Positions 36,094-45,321 of a stretch of DNA of 64,000 nt are shown in pieces. The stretch is taken from assembly GCA_020633675.1 (NCBI GenBank), contig JACKDE010000002.1, positions 1-64,000 on the forward strand. The letters are read 5' to 3'. Within the stretch, counting starts at the first letter, position 1. The number at the start of each line of letters is the position of its first letter. The translations under genes and the position numbers were made by a program. Source of the stretch: Deferribacteres bacterium. GTDB lineage: Bacteria; Zhuqueibacterota; Zhuqueibacteria; Zhuqueibacterales; Geothermadaptataceae. Under the pieces are notes generated by a model. It saw only the letters and a list, made by a program, of their open reading frames with translations, made no database searches and was not told the origin of the DNA.

Positions 36094-36927
36094 TCAATTT
36101 GATGGGCCAATCAGTGCAGAGGCAAATGTGAACAGCGAAATCGAAAACAAACATAGGCACAAAAAGAGCGGCAAAAGCACTGCCGCGATCACTTGCCCGC
36201 CAGGTGCGCGATGTGCTTCGCGGTTGCCAATGATGATCAAAACCAGCCAGTAGACGACCGCAATGGTTCCACCAACCATCGGGATGGCGTAGAATATTGC
36301 TGAACTTTCAGCATAGGCCACGACGCGGAAGGTGGTTTCATAGCCGTTTTTTGCAGCTCCGGTGATCATCATCGCAACATGAAAAAGCATACTGTTAAAA
36401 AACAGCAGGAATATGCCGATAAATGGAGCGATGAACAATTGGGTTTCCGGCGAAGCAATAATGGGATTCTCGAGCACCATGCGAAAGGCTTCTCGCCAGG
36501 CTGCCGGCATTTCCTGCATGTTGCTTTCAAGGTTTTGTAACGCATTGGATTGCCAATAAACCGAGAAGATCGAACCGATAATTTTGAAGACCAGCCCATA
36601 GAGCAGGGCCAGACCAATGCCCGAGCCGCTTTTCATAGAAGCAAAAAATTCGCTCGGATTGAACATCGACTCGGACCAGGTCTGCGTCAGGCGTTGCAGC
36701 AAGCTGAGGTCGCCACGATTTTCCCACGGAATGCCTGCTGGTTCGGTACTTTCCTGTTCGTCTGGTTCCGGTTTTTCTTCTTCCATACTCAACGGCACAG
36801 GGGGATTTAATTCTGGCGGCTCCTGCGCATTCGGATCGAATTTTACACCACAAAATGGGCAAAAATTTGCTTCCAGTTTTTCCGGAAGCTCTTTATGGCA
36901 GACCGGACAATGCTCGTAATCCGTCAT
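36094..36927 (-). CDS. Zinc-ribbon plus Yip1-like membrane protein
   Basis: This 277-residue protein starts with a zinc ribbon (CPVC...CPFC, residues ~7-28). An acidic/proline-rich linker follows, and then a Yip1-like domain of about five transmembrane helices (residues ~100-275). The ATG at 36927 is chosen because AAAGG is spaced seven bases upstream. Bacterial Yip1-domain proteins are of unknown function. The zinc ribbon suggests a cytoplasmic binding or regulatory module. It is co-directional with, and 10 bp from, the DUF2752 gene. Confidence 0.82.
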   Translation of the reverse strand: MTDYEHCPVCHKELPEKLEANFCPFCGVKFDPNAQEPPELNPPVPLSMEEEKPEPDEQESTEPAGIPWENRGDLSLLQRLTQTWSESMFNPSEFFASMKSGSGIGLALLYGLVFKIIGSIFSVYWQSNALQNLESNMQEMPAAWREAFRMVLENPIIASPETQLFIAPFIGIFLLFFNSMLFHVAMMITGAAKNGYETTFRVVAYAESSAIFYAIPMVGGTIAVVYWLVLIIIGNREAHRAPGGQVIAAVLLPLFLCLCLFSISLFTFASALIGPSN

Positions 36928-37169
36928 TTCCATCCTTTCGAGAGATATCTCCAAATTAGCCATTAATGTGGCTACATAGCTGACCAAAATAAGAGATGTA
37001 GGTTAAAAAACAAGCTAAAAAGACTGTTTAGACAAGCATCAATTTCAGAGCAGTTGTGCTGCAAACAGAAGGTGCGGACAGCTTTTCGGTAATGGAATGA
37101 TGCTGTGGAAAGAGTGGACAGGTAAAGGATGCAACGTTTTAAGCGTTTGCAGACCGGGGAGGATCGTGA

Positions 37170-37559
37170 TTAGTTGACAGCGAGCGCTGCATTGGAGAGT
37201 TGTTCGCGAACGCGTTTCAAAACGTTCATTTCATCAACAGGACGCAGCAAGACGGCATCGCTGGCTTCCTGGGTGGCAGTACGGTGCAATTCCATATCAT
37301 CGCGATCAAGAATCGTGACGACTTTTAGAGTGCTGTATTTTTTTTTGATTTTTTGAATTGTTTTGTGGACGGATTTACCGTTGTTGTTGAAGCCGGAATA
37401 GTTTGCATCCAGCAGGATGAGCTTTGGATTTTTTCGCCGAATCATGCGCATCAATGTTGCTTCATCTTCAGCAATTTCAACACGATATCGGCTGCAAAGA
37501 GCTAAGTACATACGCATCTGCGATTCCAGCTCTTCATCCAGTATGATGATCCGATTCAT
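37170..37559 (-). CDS. Atypical stand-alone response-regulator receiver domain protein
   Basis: This 129-residue protein has a CheY-like pattern: RIIILDEE at the N-terminus (acidic pair D8/E9), a phospho-acceptor-like D51 in LILLDANYSG, and a TILDRDD strand. The invariant Lys before the cis-Pro is Arg (LLRP, R106). No output domain is attached. It might be a degenerate receiver that still binds a partner. The ATG at 37559 begins exactly at the first strand; upstream in-frame sequence is not domain-like. It is separated by over 100 bp from both neighbours. Confidence 0.78.
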   Translation of the reverse strand: MNRIIILDEELESQMRMYLALCSRYRVEIAEDEATLMRMIRRKNPKLILLDANYSGFNNNGKSVHKTIQKIKKKYSTLKVVTILDRDDMELHRTATQEASDAVLLRPVDEMNVLKRVREQLSNAALAVN

Positions 37560-37664
37560 TGGGACATACCCACATGACAGGTTCCGGTGCAATTTTGAAT
37601 TACGACCTAAAGTAGGGGCATCGAGAATTGAGTGCGGAAGAGAAAGTCGGAGTTTTTGCACAGC

Positions 37665-38480
37665 TTAAACCGGTTCGTCGATATCTGTCTTCAATGCAGA
37701 CTCATCGTCGGTGTACCGGTAAAATTGCAGAATCGCCAAATAAAGCAGCGCGCCTGCCAACAGCAAAAGCAGCGGATGGAGATGTCCGTTCCAGTTCAAA
37801 ATAGATAAATTTTTCAAAGACTGGCCAGCCATCATCAAACCAACCGCATTGATCATGGTGTGGGCAGCAGCGGAAGGAATGAATGAATCGCTTTTCCAGG
37901 CAAGAACGCCCAATACCACACCCAGGATAACAATTTGTACAATCGAAATTGGATTGGCGTAGAAAAAGGAAAAGACGAAGGCTGTCGCTAAAACGGCACG
38001 TGTTACATCAAGCTGCGATTCCAGGATTGTTTGCAAAAAGCACCGAAAGAGCCATTCTTCCATGATCGCGGTCAACAAGATGACACCAAAGATCAGCACA
38101 AACCAGTCGAGAGTTGAATCGGCACTCATGCTGGATTGCAGCAGTTCCCTGACATCATCTGGCAGAGGGATGATCATGGTCATAATACGATCAAACTCTT
38201 CGCCAATAATAGCAAGGCAGATGCCGATAACCAACGAAATACCGAGAACACGCATACTGACGGGCCGCAAACGCAACAGTTTCGCTACCGGAAACTTTTC
38301 TCTAAATATAAAAAGCAGCATGGGGATGATGAAGATTAACCGACTGCCAATAAAATAATACTTGTTATCCCATTCTGCTGCCAGGCCGCTGAAAAGCAGC
38401 ATCACAAAAAAAGTCATCATCATGACTAAAATTGCTTGCCTGACCGTTGGAAAATGGGGATCCGGGATCTCTTTATTCAT
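37665..38480 (-). CDS. CPBP/Abi family intramembrane protease-like protein
   Basis: This 271-residue polytopic membrane protein has about seven or eight helices. CPBP motif 1 EEWLFR (141-146) and motif 3 HTMIN (207-211) are present. Motif 2, normally FxxxH, reads FSFFY (170-174), so one expected active-site His is missing. Family members are glutamate-dependent intramembrane endopeptidases similar to Rce1. The ATG at 38480 overlaps the end of the upstream methyltransferase gene by 8 bp, so the two are coupled; longer versions would run through that gene. Confidence 0.82.
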   Translation of the reverse strand: MNKEIPDPHFPTVRQAILVMMMTFFVMLLFSGLAAEWDNKYYFIGSRLIFIIPMLLFIFREKFPVAKLLRLRPVSMRVLGISLVIGICLAIIGEEFDRIMTMIIPLPDDVRELLQSSMSADSTLDWFVLIFGVILLTAIMEEWLFRCFLQTILESQLDVTRAVLATAFVFSFFYANPISIVQIVILGVVLGVLAWKSDSFIPSAAAHTMINAVGLMMAGQSLKNLSILNWNGHLHPLLLLLAGALLYLAILQFYRYTDDESALKTDIDEPV

Positions 38481-39288
38481 ACACAGGTGCTTTCTTTCGG
38501 GGTTTTGAAAATTCTGCCATGATGATTGCCGCCGCGACGGCAGCGTTAAGCGATTCACCACTACCGAAGCGCGGAATTGTGACACAGAGGTCGGCACGCT
38601 GCAGGCTGGCAGCGGACACACCATCCGTTTCATTGCCAATCAGTAAAATCCGTCGGGGATTATATTCGGTGCGATCGTATTGCTGATCGCCTTGCTGGTC
38701 CGCACAACAAATCTGTGCGCCTTCAGCATGAGACCGGCTCAGAAAACGTTGAAAATCTGCTACTTCGTGCACAGGAAGGTGGAAGATCGCTCCCATCGAT
38801 GAACGCAGCGATTTTGGATTATGCCAGGCAACACAATCCGGGCCCGTGACGATCGCATCGATGCCGAACCACGCAGCGGTGCGAATGAGTGTCCCCAGGT
38901 TGCCCGGGTCGGTCAAGGCCTCGACTGCCAGCAAAAGAAATCTTCGCTGCATGATGAGCTCATCCACAGCGGAAGCTGAATAAGATTTTTGCTGAACAAT
39001 CGCAATGACGCCTTGTGTTGATGATGTGTCGGTAATTTTGTTGAAATCTGCAGTGTTTGCAGCAAAACAGGCGACGCTTTTTTGCCTGGCCAACGCGTCA
39101 ATTTGTTTTGCGAGTCCGTGTTCGCGAAAATTGTGTGTGTGGATGACCATGTCAAGATGCCAGTTTGACTGGAGTGCTTCAATCACAAACCTGGCGCCTT
39201 CGATCAGCAGCTTCCCTTCCTGGATGCGGTATTTTTTCTGTTTGAGGCGGGCAATTTGTTTGACTTGCTGGCGAGAAAGGGACATCAT
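38473..39288 (-). CDS. TrmH/SpoU-family RNA 2'-O-ribose methyltransferase
   Basis: This 271-residue SPOUT enzyme has an N-terminal SpoU substrate-binding domain (residues ~5-90) and a catalytic domain with the three knot motifs: EALTDPGNLGTLIRTAAWFG, LLIGNETDGVS, and TIPRFGSGESLNAAVAAAI. It methylates a ribose in rRNA or tRNA; the exact target cannot be read from sequence. The gene starts 51 bp after hisS, suggesting a translation-related operon. Confidence 0.92.
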   Translation of the reverse strand: MMSLSRQQVKQIARLKQKKYRIQEGKLLIEGARFVIEALQSNWHLDMVIHTHNFREHGLAKQIDALARQKSVACFAANTADFNKITDTSSTQGVIAIVQQKSYSASAVDELIMQRRFLLLAVEALTDPGNLGTLIRTAAWFGIDAIVTGPDCVAWHNPKSLRSSMGAIFHLPVHEVADFQRFLSRSHAEGAQICCADQQGDQQYDRTEYNPRRILLIGNETDGVSAASLQRADLCVTIPRFGSGESLNAAVAAAIIMAEFSKPRKKAPVYE

Positions 39289-39338
39289 GGTTGGTGCTTT
39301 CGCTCGGATTTCGTACGGGCTCGAACGCGCGATGTCGA

Positions 39339-40616
39339 TTATTTAAATTTGGCATCGAGGTGCTTACGAATCGCGCCCACGAGATCGGCGCTATTCACTT
39401 CCGTCTGCTCACTTTGCTGCAAATTGCGCAGGGTAAGCTGTCCGGATTCGAGTTCCTGTTCACCGACAATCAGTGCAAATTTTGCATTTGAGCGATTGGC
39501 TTCCTTCATCTGTGCCTTTAGACTGCGTCCAAGCAAATCCATGTCTGCGCTGATTTCGTTATCCCGTAGCAAACGCGCGGTTTTCGATGCCCATTCCTGC
39601 GCTTTTTCGCCGATGCTGGCTATGAATACATCCAGCGACAAGCTGTTGTCTGTGAGCAGTTTTTCTTCGCGCAAAACCATCAGCAGGCGCTCGATGCCGG
39701 CAGCATAGCCGACAGCTGGGGTTGGCTTGCCGCCGAGCTCTTGCGTGAGCAAGTCGTAGCGGCCACCACCACCGAGCGCATTTTGTGAGCCCAAGGCATT
39801 GCTGACGACCTCGTAGGCTGTGCGCGTATAGTAGTCGAGTCCGCGCACCAGTCGGTAATCGAGTTCGTAGGCGACCTGATGTTGGTCCAGCAGCGCACAC
39901 ACTTTTTCAAAATGATCGGCTGATGCCTGGTCTAAATGATCGAGCATGCGGGGCGCAGCCTCTGTTTCCGCTATACATCCGGCTTCTTTGCAATCGAACA
40001 CACGCATCGGATTGCTCTCGAAGCGCTCCTGGCAGGTTTTGCAAAGCTTGCTCAAACGTGGCCGAAGATAGTCACGCAGTGCATTTTTGTACTGTTCCCG
40101 GCAGTTTTCATCTCCCACACTGTTGAGCTTGATGGTGAAAGAAGACAAGCCGAGGCTTTTGTAAATATCGAGCACGTTCAAAATGGTTTCAACATCGGCA
40201 AACGGTTCAGGGGAGCCAATTAATTCTGCACCGAATTGATGAAATTGCCGGAAACGTCCGGCTTGCGGATTTTCCTGCCGAAACATCGGCGAAATATAGT
40301 ACAATTTGTTGATAGGGCGCTTCTCGCCAAGCGAGTTCTCGATGAAAGCCCGAATAACCGGCGCTGTTCCTTCTGGCTTAAGGGTTAACGATTTTTTGCC
40401 ACGATCTTCAAAAGTATACATCTCTTTCGAGACAATATCGGTAAGCTGACCGATGCCGCGTGCAAATAAATTCGTCGCTTCAAAAATGGGCGTGCGGATC
40501 TCCTGAAAGCCATAGCGTTGCATGATTCTGTGGATGGTCTTTTCGAGCAGGCGCCAATCACCGGATGTATCCGGTAGGATATCGTGCGTGCCTTTTATTT
40601 TCTGGATTGTTTCCAT
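39339..40616 (-). CDS. hisS: Histidyl-tRNA synthetase
   Basis: This 425-residue class II synthetase attaches His to tRNA-His. Class II motif 2 is FRQENPQAGRFRQFHQFGAE. The histidine-specific LDYYTRTAYEV, a GGGGRYD loop and AGIERLLM (motif 3) are all present. The C-terminal anticodon-binding domain covers ~330-425. Its ATG overlaps the ptsN stop by one base (ATGA), indicating translational coupling. Confidence 0.97.
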   Translation of the reverse strand: METIQKIKGTHDILPDTSGDWRLLEKTIHRIMQRYGFQEIRTPIFEATNLFARGIGQLTDIVSKEMYTFEDRGKKSLTLKPEGTAPVIRAFIENSLGEKRPINKLYYISPMFRQENPQAGRFRQFHQFGAELIGSPEPFADVETILNVLDIYKSLGLSSFTIKLNSVGDENCREQYKNALRDYLRPRLSKLCKTCQERFESNPMRVFDCKEAGCIAETEAAPRMLDHLDQASADHFEKVCALLDQHQVAYELDYRLVRGLDYYTRTAYEVVSNALGSQNALGGGGRYDLLTQELGGKPTPAVGYAAGIERLLMVLREEKLLTDNSLSLDVFIASIGEKAQEWASKTARLLRDNEISADMDLLGRSLKAQMKEANRSNAKFALIVGEQELESGQLTLRNLQQSEQTEVNSADLVGAIRKHLDAKFK

Positions 40617-41083
40617 CAGTTGAACAAATTCTCTTCTTCGGATATGATTTCTTTAATCACTGATTCTGGTGTTTCTGCTTCGATTAGCCGCGAACGAAAA
40701 TCCTTGCGGTGCATCAGGCGGGAGATTCGACTCAATGCTTTGAGATGCGGTCCTGTTTTGCCCGGCGGGCCAACCAATAACCAAATCAGCTGAACCGGCT
40801 GTTTATCGATCGAGTCAAAGTCGATGGGTTGCTCGGCAATGCCCAGCGCTGCAACAATGTTCGGAGCGGCGTCGCTCTTGCCGTGTGGAATCGCAACGCC
40901 CTCTCCGACGCCGGTGCTCATCACAGCTTCGCGGTCCAATACAGCCTTGAGCACTTTATCCAAATTGTTGATTTTACCTGTTTCGTTCAGCTTTTGAACA
41001 AGAAATTTTATAATATCGGTCTTTTTTGATTCCCGCAGTGGCAGAACCACTGTTTCCTTCGAAAGAATATCTGATAGGTTCAT
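40616..41083 (-). CDS. ptsN: PTS IIA-type (nitrogen-PTS-like) regulatory protein
   Basis: This 155-residue EIIA fructose/mannitol-type domain has the phosphorylatable His in GVAIPHGKSD. As a stand-alone domain it resembles PtsN, which usually signals metabolic state rather than importing sugar. No HPr or EI genes are in the window. AGGAAGG precedes the ATG. It heads the leftward operon with hisS, trmH-like and CPBP genes; the pairing with hisS is unusual and its meaning is unknown. Confidence 0.88.
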   Translation of the reverse strand: MNLSDILSKETVVLPLRESKKTDIIKFLVQKLNETGKINNLDKVLKAVLDREAVMSTGVGEGVAIPHGKSDAAPNIVAALGIAEQPIDFDSIDKQPVQLIWLLVGPPGKTGPHLKALSRISRLMHRKDFRSRLIEAETPESVIKEIISEEENLFN

Positions 41084-41393
41084 TCTTCCTTCCTACACCC
41101 TCGTAAAATTCAAGCCATAAATATAAACCAATCAGCGCATGAATTGCAAATTTTTTCTGGAATAATTCGGTCGCGCGAAACGGCAGGTCAAAATGCTGGC
41201 TTTCCGTAGATAGATTGGGAAAAACAAGTCCACAATATCCTGTCGGCTGTTGCGATACGAAGTTTGTTGCGATTCAATAATGCTTTTTATAGATTTGCTG
41301 AATTTGAAGGCGCAAATCGAGAACAGAAAAAATTTTCTGGAATGGGAATAAAGAGCCGGGTGCAAAATCGTTGGATTGGCCAAATTGTTGAGA
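41084..41393. other. Divergent spacer between ptsN and the VOC gene
   Basis: No gene is evident. An 11-mer (ttttctggaat) occurs twice, at about 41153 and 41333, as direct repeats 180 bp apart. The upstream part carries the control region of ptsN. If the VOC gene begins at 41499 rather than 41394, this spacer is longer. Confidence 0.45.
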
Positions 41394-42284
41394 ATGCCTG
41401 TGGCAGCAAACGCTTTTTTTCGAGTAACTATTATCTCCTGGTGTTTAAGCGCAACGACCATTATAGCTCAGCCTCATTCTCCCGAAGCGCAGAAAAGCAT
41501 GATTGTCGGGCTCGATCATATCCCGCTGGCGGTTGCGGATTTGGAAGCTGCTGCTGAACGCTTTAAACAACTCGGCTTCGCGCTCAAGCCCGGGCGGCCA
41601 CACGCGAATGGCATTCGAAATCAACATGTCAAGTTCAAGGACGGCACTGAAATAGAGCTGATCACTGCCCCCACTGCTGTCGATGCGCTCACTGCAGAAT
41701 ACCGCCAACATCTTGATGATGGTGATGGCGCGGTATTTCTCGGGCTGTTTGTACCGAATCGGCGTGTGGTTGCCGGGATTCTCGAAGCCCATGGCTGGCG
41801 TATCAATCACCAATCCGGCATGCTCACCTTCCCTGAAAACACACCGCTTCGACAATTGTTTTTTGCCGGCAGAAACCAGTCTCCTTCCGACCGCCCTGTG
41901 CATTTTCAGCATCAAAATGGCGCTGTATCGTTGTTTGGTGTTTGGCTTGCTGGTGCTGAAGCTGAAAACATACTCGAAGTCATAATAACATTGGCTGGTG
42001 AGGTAAGGGAAAAGCCTGCCTGGGTACCGGATGAAACGAATGTGCGAGTTGTTGAGTTGCTGGAGGGCGAAATCGTATTTTTGCCAGAAGATCGTCAGTT
42101 GATGATCGGGCGCCCGATCATCGGTGCGACACTGCTCGTGCGTGATTTGCAACAGACGCGCGCCTATTTCAGAACTCATTTTTCGGAAAAAGTTTACGAC
42201 ATAGTCGAAAATGCAACCAGCCTTTTTGTGCCGCCGGCTATTGCTCACGGCGTATGGCTTGAATTTCGGGAAGACATGCGATGA
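41394..42284 (+). CDS. Two-domain glyoxalase-like (Glyoxalase_3/VOC) protein
   Basis: This is a protein of about 296 residues if started at 41394, or 261 from an ATG at 41499. The VOC signature begins directly after the second Met (IVGLDHIPLAVADLEAAAERFKQLGF), and a second VOC-like module starts at RPIIGATLLVRDLQQTRAYF. The longer form adds a hydrophobic leader (FFRVTIISWCLSATTIIAQ) that could be a signal peptide, so location is undecided. Function is unknown. Its stop overlaps the next start by four bases (ATGA), implying a linked role with the methyltransferase. Confidence 0.8.
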   Translation: MPVAANAFFRVTIISWCLSATTIIAQPHSPEAQKSMIVGLDHIPLAVADLEAAAERFKQLGFALKPGRPHANGIRNQHVKFKDGTEIELITAPTAVDALTAEYRQHLDDGDGAVFLGLFVPNRRVVAGILEAHGWRINHQSGMLTFPENTPLRQLFFAGRNQSPSDRPVHFQHQNGAVSLFGVWLAGAEAENILEVIITLAGEVREKPAWVPDETNVRVVELLEGEIVFLPEDRQLMIGRPIIGATLLVRDLQQTRAYFRTHFSEKVYDIVENATSLFVPPAIAHGVWLEFREDMR

Positions 42285-43282
42285 CCACGCCCAATGCACC
42301 AAATCAGAAGAGCAGAGCCGCAGATGCTGCCGTTCAAATCGAGCAAATGATTGCAAAACAAGGCTTTGTGATGTTGGACGGCGGGCTGGCGACCGAACTT
42401 GAACAGCATGGCTTTGATCTGAATCATCCACTCTGGTCAGCGCGTCTCGAAATTTTACAACGCCACCCGGAAGCCATTATGGCAGTGCATGAATCCTACT
42501 TGCAGGCAGGCGCGGACATCATCACTGCCGCCAGTTATCAAGCGACCGTGCCCGGTTTTCAAAAGCAGGGATTGAGCGAACAACAAGCGGTGACGTTGTT
42601 GCAAAAGACGATTGAAATGGCGTGCACGGCGCGCGACCGTTTTTGCGATGCGAAGCAAACAACCGGATTTCGTCCTTTGGTAGCCGCCAGCATCGGCCCA
42701 TTTGGTGCCTACCTGGCGGATGGATCCGAGTACTGCGGAGATTACCAGATTTCGGATGCCGCACTGCGGGACTTTCATTTATCCCGATGGCATGCCCTTG
42801 CCAAAACAGAAGCTGATTTGTTCGCTTGCGAAACCATTCCAAGTCTGCGGGAAGCGAAAATTTTATTGGAACTTTTACAGGAAACCGAGGGCTTGTTGGC
42901 ATGGTTCAGTTTTTCTTGCTATGATGGCGAGCACATCAGTGATGGCACGCCGATTCGCGAATGCGCTGCCCTGCTACGGGAGTGTTCCCAGGTCGTTGCG
43001 GTTGGCGCTAATTGTACAGCGCCTCGTTTTATCCCGCATTTGATTGCCGAAATGAAGCGCGAAGCACCCTCAATGCAAATTGTTGTCTACCCCAATTCAG
43101 GCGAAAGTTATGACGCTGCACAAAAAAAATGGTTTGGCACCAGCGAGCCGCTTGATTTTGCGAACGCAGCAATCACGTGGCAAGCCAATGGTGCGAAGTT
43201 GATCGGTGGCTGTTGTCGTACCCGTCCGGCACATGTCCGAGCTATGCGCTCGGCATTACTGCAGCAACCGATCCGTTCATGA
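42281..43282 (+). CDS. Homocysteine S-methyltransferase family protein (MmuM-like)
   Basis: This 333-residue enzyme has a betaine/homocysteine methyltransferase barrel: VMLDGGLATELEQHG, NPLWSAR-like HPLWSARLE, ITAASYQATVPGF, GANC and the C-terminal Zn-ligand pair GGCC. Such enzymes transfer a methyl group, for example from S-methylmethionine, to homocysteine to make methionine. Exact methyl donor is unknown. It is translationally coupled to the VOC gene and 15 bp upstream of an unknown membrane protein. Confidence 0.92.
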   Translation: MTTPNAPNQKSRAADAAVQIEQMIAKQGFVMLDGGLATELEQHGFDLNHPLWSARLEILQRHPEAIMAVHESYLQAGADIITAASYQATVPGFQKQGLSEQQAVTLLQKTIEMACTARDRFCDAKQTTGFRPLVAASIGPFGAYLADGSEYCGDYQISDAALRDFHLSRWHALAKTEADLFACETIPSLREAKILLELLQETEGLLAWFSFSCYDGEHISDGTPIRECAALLRECSQVVAVGANCTAPRFIPHLIAEMKREAPSMQIVVYPNSGESYDAAQKKWFGTSEPLDFANAAITWQANGAKLIGGCCRTRPAHVRAMRSALLQQPIRS

Positions 43283-43297
43283 AAATCTGGAGAAATA

Positions 43298-44044
43298 ATG
43301 AATCTGGAAAACTTTGTCATGCCGATTTTGTCGATGGTGGTTGGGGTGATTTCTCTGTTCACCGATCCAAACAACAGGAGCAGGCGCTGGCTGTTTAGCC
43401 TTCTCATCGTCGCTTTGGTATCGACGTCCACATTAGAAATTTTTTTCCGGAATAAAAGTGACGCACAAGCGGAAGAAGATTTGAAGTGGAGCCGCGACCG
43501 AATTCGGGAGCTTATCAAGCTGGTGGAAAACGTGCGCGCTAAAACCGAGCAAGGCTTTTCTGATTTGACGGATGTGCTCTCGACATTCGGCTGGCAGCAT
43601 GAGCGGATTCAGAACGCCAATGTCATCGATGTACAGGAAAGCCTGCAGGCAGAAAAAGAGCGCCAGCTTGCTGCTGCGAAAACTGCCCCGAGTCAACGCA
43701 AAAATATTACGATTCAATACTTTCCGAAAGATGTCGATCGGGAAAAAGTCGAGGCTGCGTTGCAAGAGCTTGGATTTCGCCTGGTTGCCGGCCGCACCCG
43801 CGTGAGCAACGTCCAGACTAATGCTATCTGGTTCGGCAAGGATGTGCCGGTCGCAGATGTGAAACTGGTTGCATATACACTTATGCGCGCCGGTGTCAAA
43901 ATCAAAATCATCCGACCTTTTGCGAGAAACGCCGGACGTGATCGGGTGATACAAGTCGGCAGCGATGGCAATTTCATTAACGCCTCGCCTTTGACGGTGC
44001 AGGAATTGCGTAACAAAACCACCTTCGAAAGACAGGTGCCGTAG
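43298..44044 (+). CDS. Unknown membrane-anchored protein with coiled coil and C-terminal SPOR/LytR_C-like domain
   Basis: This 248-residue protein has two hydrophobic helices at residues ~6-45. A coiled-coil-like segment follows at about 50-120. The ~80-residue alpha/beta domain (ITIQYFPKDVDREKVEAALQELGF ... YTLMRAGVKIKIIRPF) has a beta-alpha-beta rhythm resembling SPOR or LytR_C folds; this is a fold-level guess only. GGAG precedes the ATG. I do not recognise the family. It follows the methyltransferase gene by 15 bp. Confidence 0.7.
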   Translation: MNLENFVMPILSMVVGVISLFTDPNNRSRRWLFSLLIVALVSTSTLEIFFRNKSDAQAEEDLKWSRDRIRELIKLVENVRAKTEQGFSDLTDVLSTFGWQHERIQNANVIDVQESLQAEKERQLAAAKTAPSQRKNITIQYFPKDVDREKVEAALQELGFRLVAGRTRVSNVQTNAIWFGKDVPVADVKLVAYTLMRAGVKIKIIRPFARNAGRDRVIQVGSDGNFINASPLTVQELRNKTTFERQVP

Positions 44045-44287
44045 CGGCTTTTGGTCAGAGTCAGATTTGCAATACCGCATACATTTTGCCAATGCTCTAA
44101 ACGACGTTTCCGGATTCGATCACTTCTGTCAAGCGATTGGCTTATAGGCACATGCCAAGCCAACGAATGAAGGCAACCAAATTGTCCTTGATCACTGCAA
44201 TGAAATTCAAGTCATTACGGCTGCTTTCGGGTAGAAAAATTTACAAGACGATACCATTTTTTAAAAAGAAATTGGAGGAAAACCACG

Positions 44288-45316
44288 TTGAAAACTGTAA
44301 CTTTTGGGGAGTTGATGTTGCGGCTGTCCACACCTGGCTTTTCGCGATTTGTGCAAGCGCAATCATTTGATGTCACCTATGGTGGCGGCGAGGCCAATGT
44401 CGCGGCTGCGTTGGCGCAGTTTGGTTTGCAAAGTTATTTTATCTCAAAGCTACCTGCCCATGAAATCGGCCAGGCTGCTGTCAATCACCTGCGGCGATTT
44501 GGCGTTAAGGATGATTTCATTGTGCGGGCAGGCGATCGCGTTGGTATCTATTTTTTGGAAACCGGCGCCAGCCAGCGGCCATCTAAAGTGATTTACGATC
44601 GCGCCAACTCAGCCGTTTCCGAGATGAAGCCGGAAGAGTTGGACTGGGATGCGGTCTTCGCTGGCGCTGATTGGTTTCACTGGACAGGCATTACACCGGC
44701 TTTGGGTGCGGATGCGCAAGCTTGTCTGACTGCAGCATGCGAAGCTGCACGGAAGGCCAAGGTCACTATCAGTTGCGATCTGAATTTTCGCAAAAAATTG
44801 TGGACAGAAAAACAGGCTCAAGCTGTGATGCAGCCTTTAATGGAATATGTCGATGTCTGCATTTCGAATGAGGAAGACGCAGAAAAGAGCCTGGGAATGA
44901 AAGCCGGCACAACGGACGTCGGCAAGGCTCATCTCGACGAGGAAGGTTACGCTGCATTGTCAGAAAAGCTTAAGAAAACCTATGGTTTCTCCACTGTGGC
45001 GATCACGCTGCGCGAAAGTTTTTCTGCCTCACACAATGGCTGGAGCGCGTTGCTTTTGGATGATCGCGATTGCGAAAGCCCATATCGTTCGAAAAGATAT
45101 GATATTCAGATCGTCGATCGCGTGGGCGGTGGCGACTCTTTCGCCAGCGGGCTAATTTACGGATTGCTGAAAAAAGCCAAAACCACGGAGGCGCTCGAAT
45201 TTGCGGTGGCGGCATCCTGTTTAAAGCAAACCATCCCCGGCGATTTTAATCATGTCAGCGCAAATGAAGTGGATAAGCTTGCCGGAGGAAGCGGCTCAGG
45301 CCGTGTCGAGCGGTAG
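44288..45316 (+). CDS. PfkB-family sugar kinase, 2-keto-3-deoxygluconate kinase type
   Basis: This 342-residue ribokinase-fold enzyme has the sugar-binding N-terminal motif TYGGGEANVAAALAQFG and the catalytic DRVGGGDSFASGLIYG near residue 275. FGELMLRLS and SCDLNFRKKLW are most like KdgK-type kinases that phosphorylate 2-keto-3-deoxygluconate from uronate breakdown. Translation starts at TTG, supported by GGAGG 10 bases upstream. This fits with the GH28 enzyme in the window, although no other uronate-pathway gene is nearby. It converges on a foldase gene with only 5 bp between stops. Confidence 0.87.
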   Translation: MKTVTFGELMLRLSTPGFSRFVQAQSFDVTYGGGEANVAAALAQFGLQSYFISKLPAHEIGQAAVNHLRRFGVKDDFIVRAGDRVGIYFLETGASQRPSKVIYDRANSAVSEMKPEELDWDAVFAGADWFHWTGITPALGADAQACLTAACEAARKAKVTISCDLNFRKKLWTEKQAQAVMQPLMEYVDVCISNEEDAEKSLGMKAGTTDVGKAHLDEEGYAALSEKLKKTYGFSTVAITLRESFSASHNGWSALLLDDRDCESPYRSKRYDIQIVDRVGGGDSFASGLIYGLLKKAKTTEALEFAVAASCLKQTIPGDFNHVSANEVDKLAGGSGSGRVER

Positions 45317-45321
45317 CTGAA

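Noticed and set aside
41445..42431. Minus-strand open frame of 328 codons across the VOC and methyltransferase genes
   Set aside because: Both opposite genes have strong domain signatures and an ATGA coupling; the antisense translation looks compositionally random.
44045..44287. GATTCGATC-like segment upstream of the sugar kinase as a tRNA T-arm
   Set aside because: No acceptor stem, D-arm or anticodon arm could be folded around it.
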